Source: Thalassobaculum_A sp040219615
Lineage (GTDB): Bacteria; Pseudomonadota; Alphaproteobacteria; Thalassobaculales; Thalassobaculaceae
Direction of reading: 5' to 3'
NCBI RefSeq assembly: GCF_040219615.1
Contig: NZ_JAVJSE010000038.1
Coordinates: forward strand, 248,001 to 312,000
Length of the DNA stretch: 64,000 nucleotides
A program made the position numbers and the translations under genes. The stretch's first letter is position 1. Each line of letters opens with the position of its first letter. Below the pieces are notes generated by a model. It was not told the DNA's origin. It did not search any database and saw only the letters and a program-made list of their open reading frames with translations. This document shows positions 61,894 to 64,000 of the stretch, piece by piece.

Positions 61894-61894
<1 letters not shown>
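61148..61894 (+). CDS. AT-rich hypothetical protein inserted between carA and carB (winged helix + GHNSG motif)
   Basis: Unrecognised 248-aa protein. Residues 10-105 look like a winged helix (CIQGLFSRGYVRKI then IFQITEKGISFIENKL as the wing). A polar linker follows, then PPGVGHNSG at 139-147, a motif seen in many small alphaproteobacterial proteins of mobile origin. Helices cover 155-200, and the C-terminal helix LMGALLDPIFLGIKIAIEK runs to the end. Composition is strongly AT-rich (20 G/C in the 60 bases from 61441), unlike carA and carB. The ATG is 1 base after carA and the TAA overlaps the carB ATG, so it is embedded in the operon. Function unknown; a defence or mobile-element role is possible. 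Confidence 0.85.

Positions 61895-64000
<2,106 letters not shown>

Overview
The window is chromosomal DNA of a high-GC alphaproteobacterium, most like the Rhodospirillales. This is inferred from codon use, gene content (tandem dipeptide ABC systems, a complete branched-chain amino-acid-type ABC operon, PPDK, glyQS, carAB) and the intergenic repeats; no rRNA or marker phylogeny is available. I see no tRNA, rRNA, CRISPR array, complete insertion sequence or prophage.

Layout. 1-1735: the end of a peptide/nickel-type ABC permease pair. 1793-4704: an AT-rich three-gene cassette on the minus strand (GAMT-like methyltransferase, sodium:solute symporter, six-helix membrane protein), clearly foreign in composition. 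4955-5113: a decayed fragment of a second copy of the neighbouring permease. 5181-9313: a lipoprotein, then a run of PuuE-like deacetylase, AMP-forming CoA ligase and amidase. 9265-22229: a long minus-strand block with two homologous peptide-binding-protein/permease sets, one shared ATPase pair, a ribokinase-like kinase and two hydrolases. 22427-29412: a liv-type operon with a Tat-exported binding protein, an unusual extra ABC ATPase, a cupin and a 3-hydroxyisobutyrate-dehydrogenase-like enzyme, divergent from an RpiR-family regulator (29611-30468). 30480-41271: a nucleoside (CNT) transporter, VOC protein, MFS transporter, GNAT, class III aminotransferase, ACMSD-like hydrolase, SDR and an ABC exporter. 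41272-47076: PPDK and glycyl-tRNA synthetase. 47427-59692: AEC transporter, TRIC-like channel, animal-type haem peroxidase, a small fatty-acid oxidation group (SDR, acyl-CoA dehydrogenase, 3-hydroxyacyl-CoA dehydrogenase), GST, IlvD/Edd dehydratase, Ca/Na antiporter and YqeY. 59965-64000: carA, an AT-rich unknown gene, and carB (cut by the window end).

The most unusual points are two AT-rich foreign insertions. One is the methyltransferase/symporter/membrane-protein cassette beside a broken permease copy. The other is a single 248-residue gene (predicted winged helix, GHNSG motif, helical tail) fitted without gaps between carA and carB, so that it must be co-expressed with pyrimidine/arginine synthesis. 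Also notable are a family of long extragenic palindromes at eight or nine intergenic sites, stem-loops placed after every binding-protein gene, and an ABC ATPase that keeps Walker A and B but has no recognisable signature loop.
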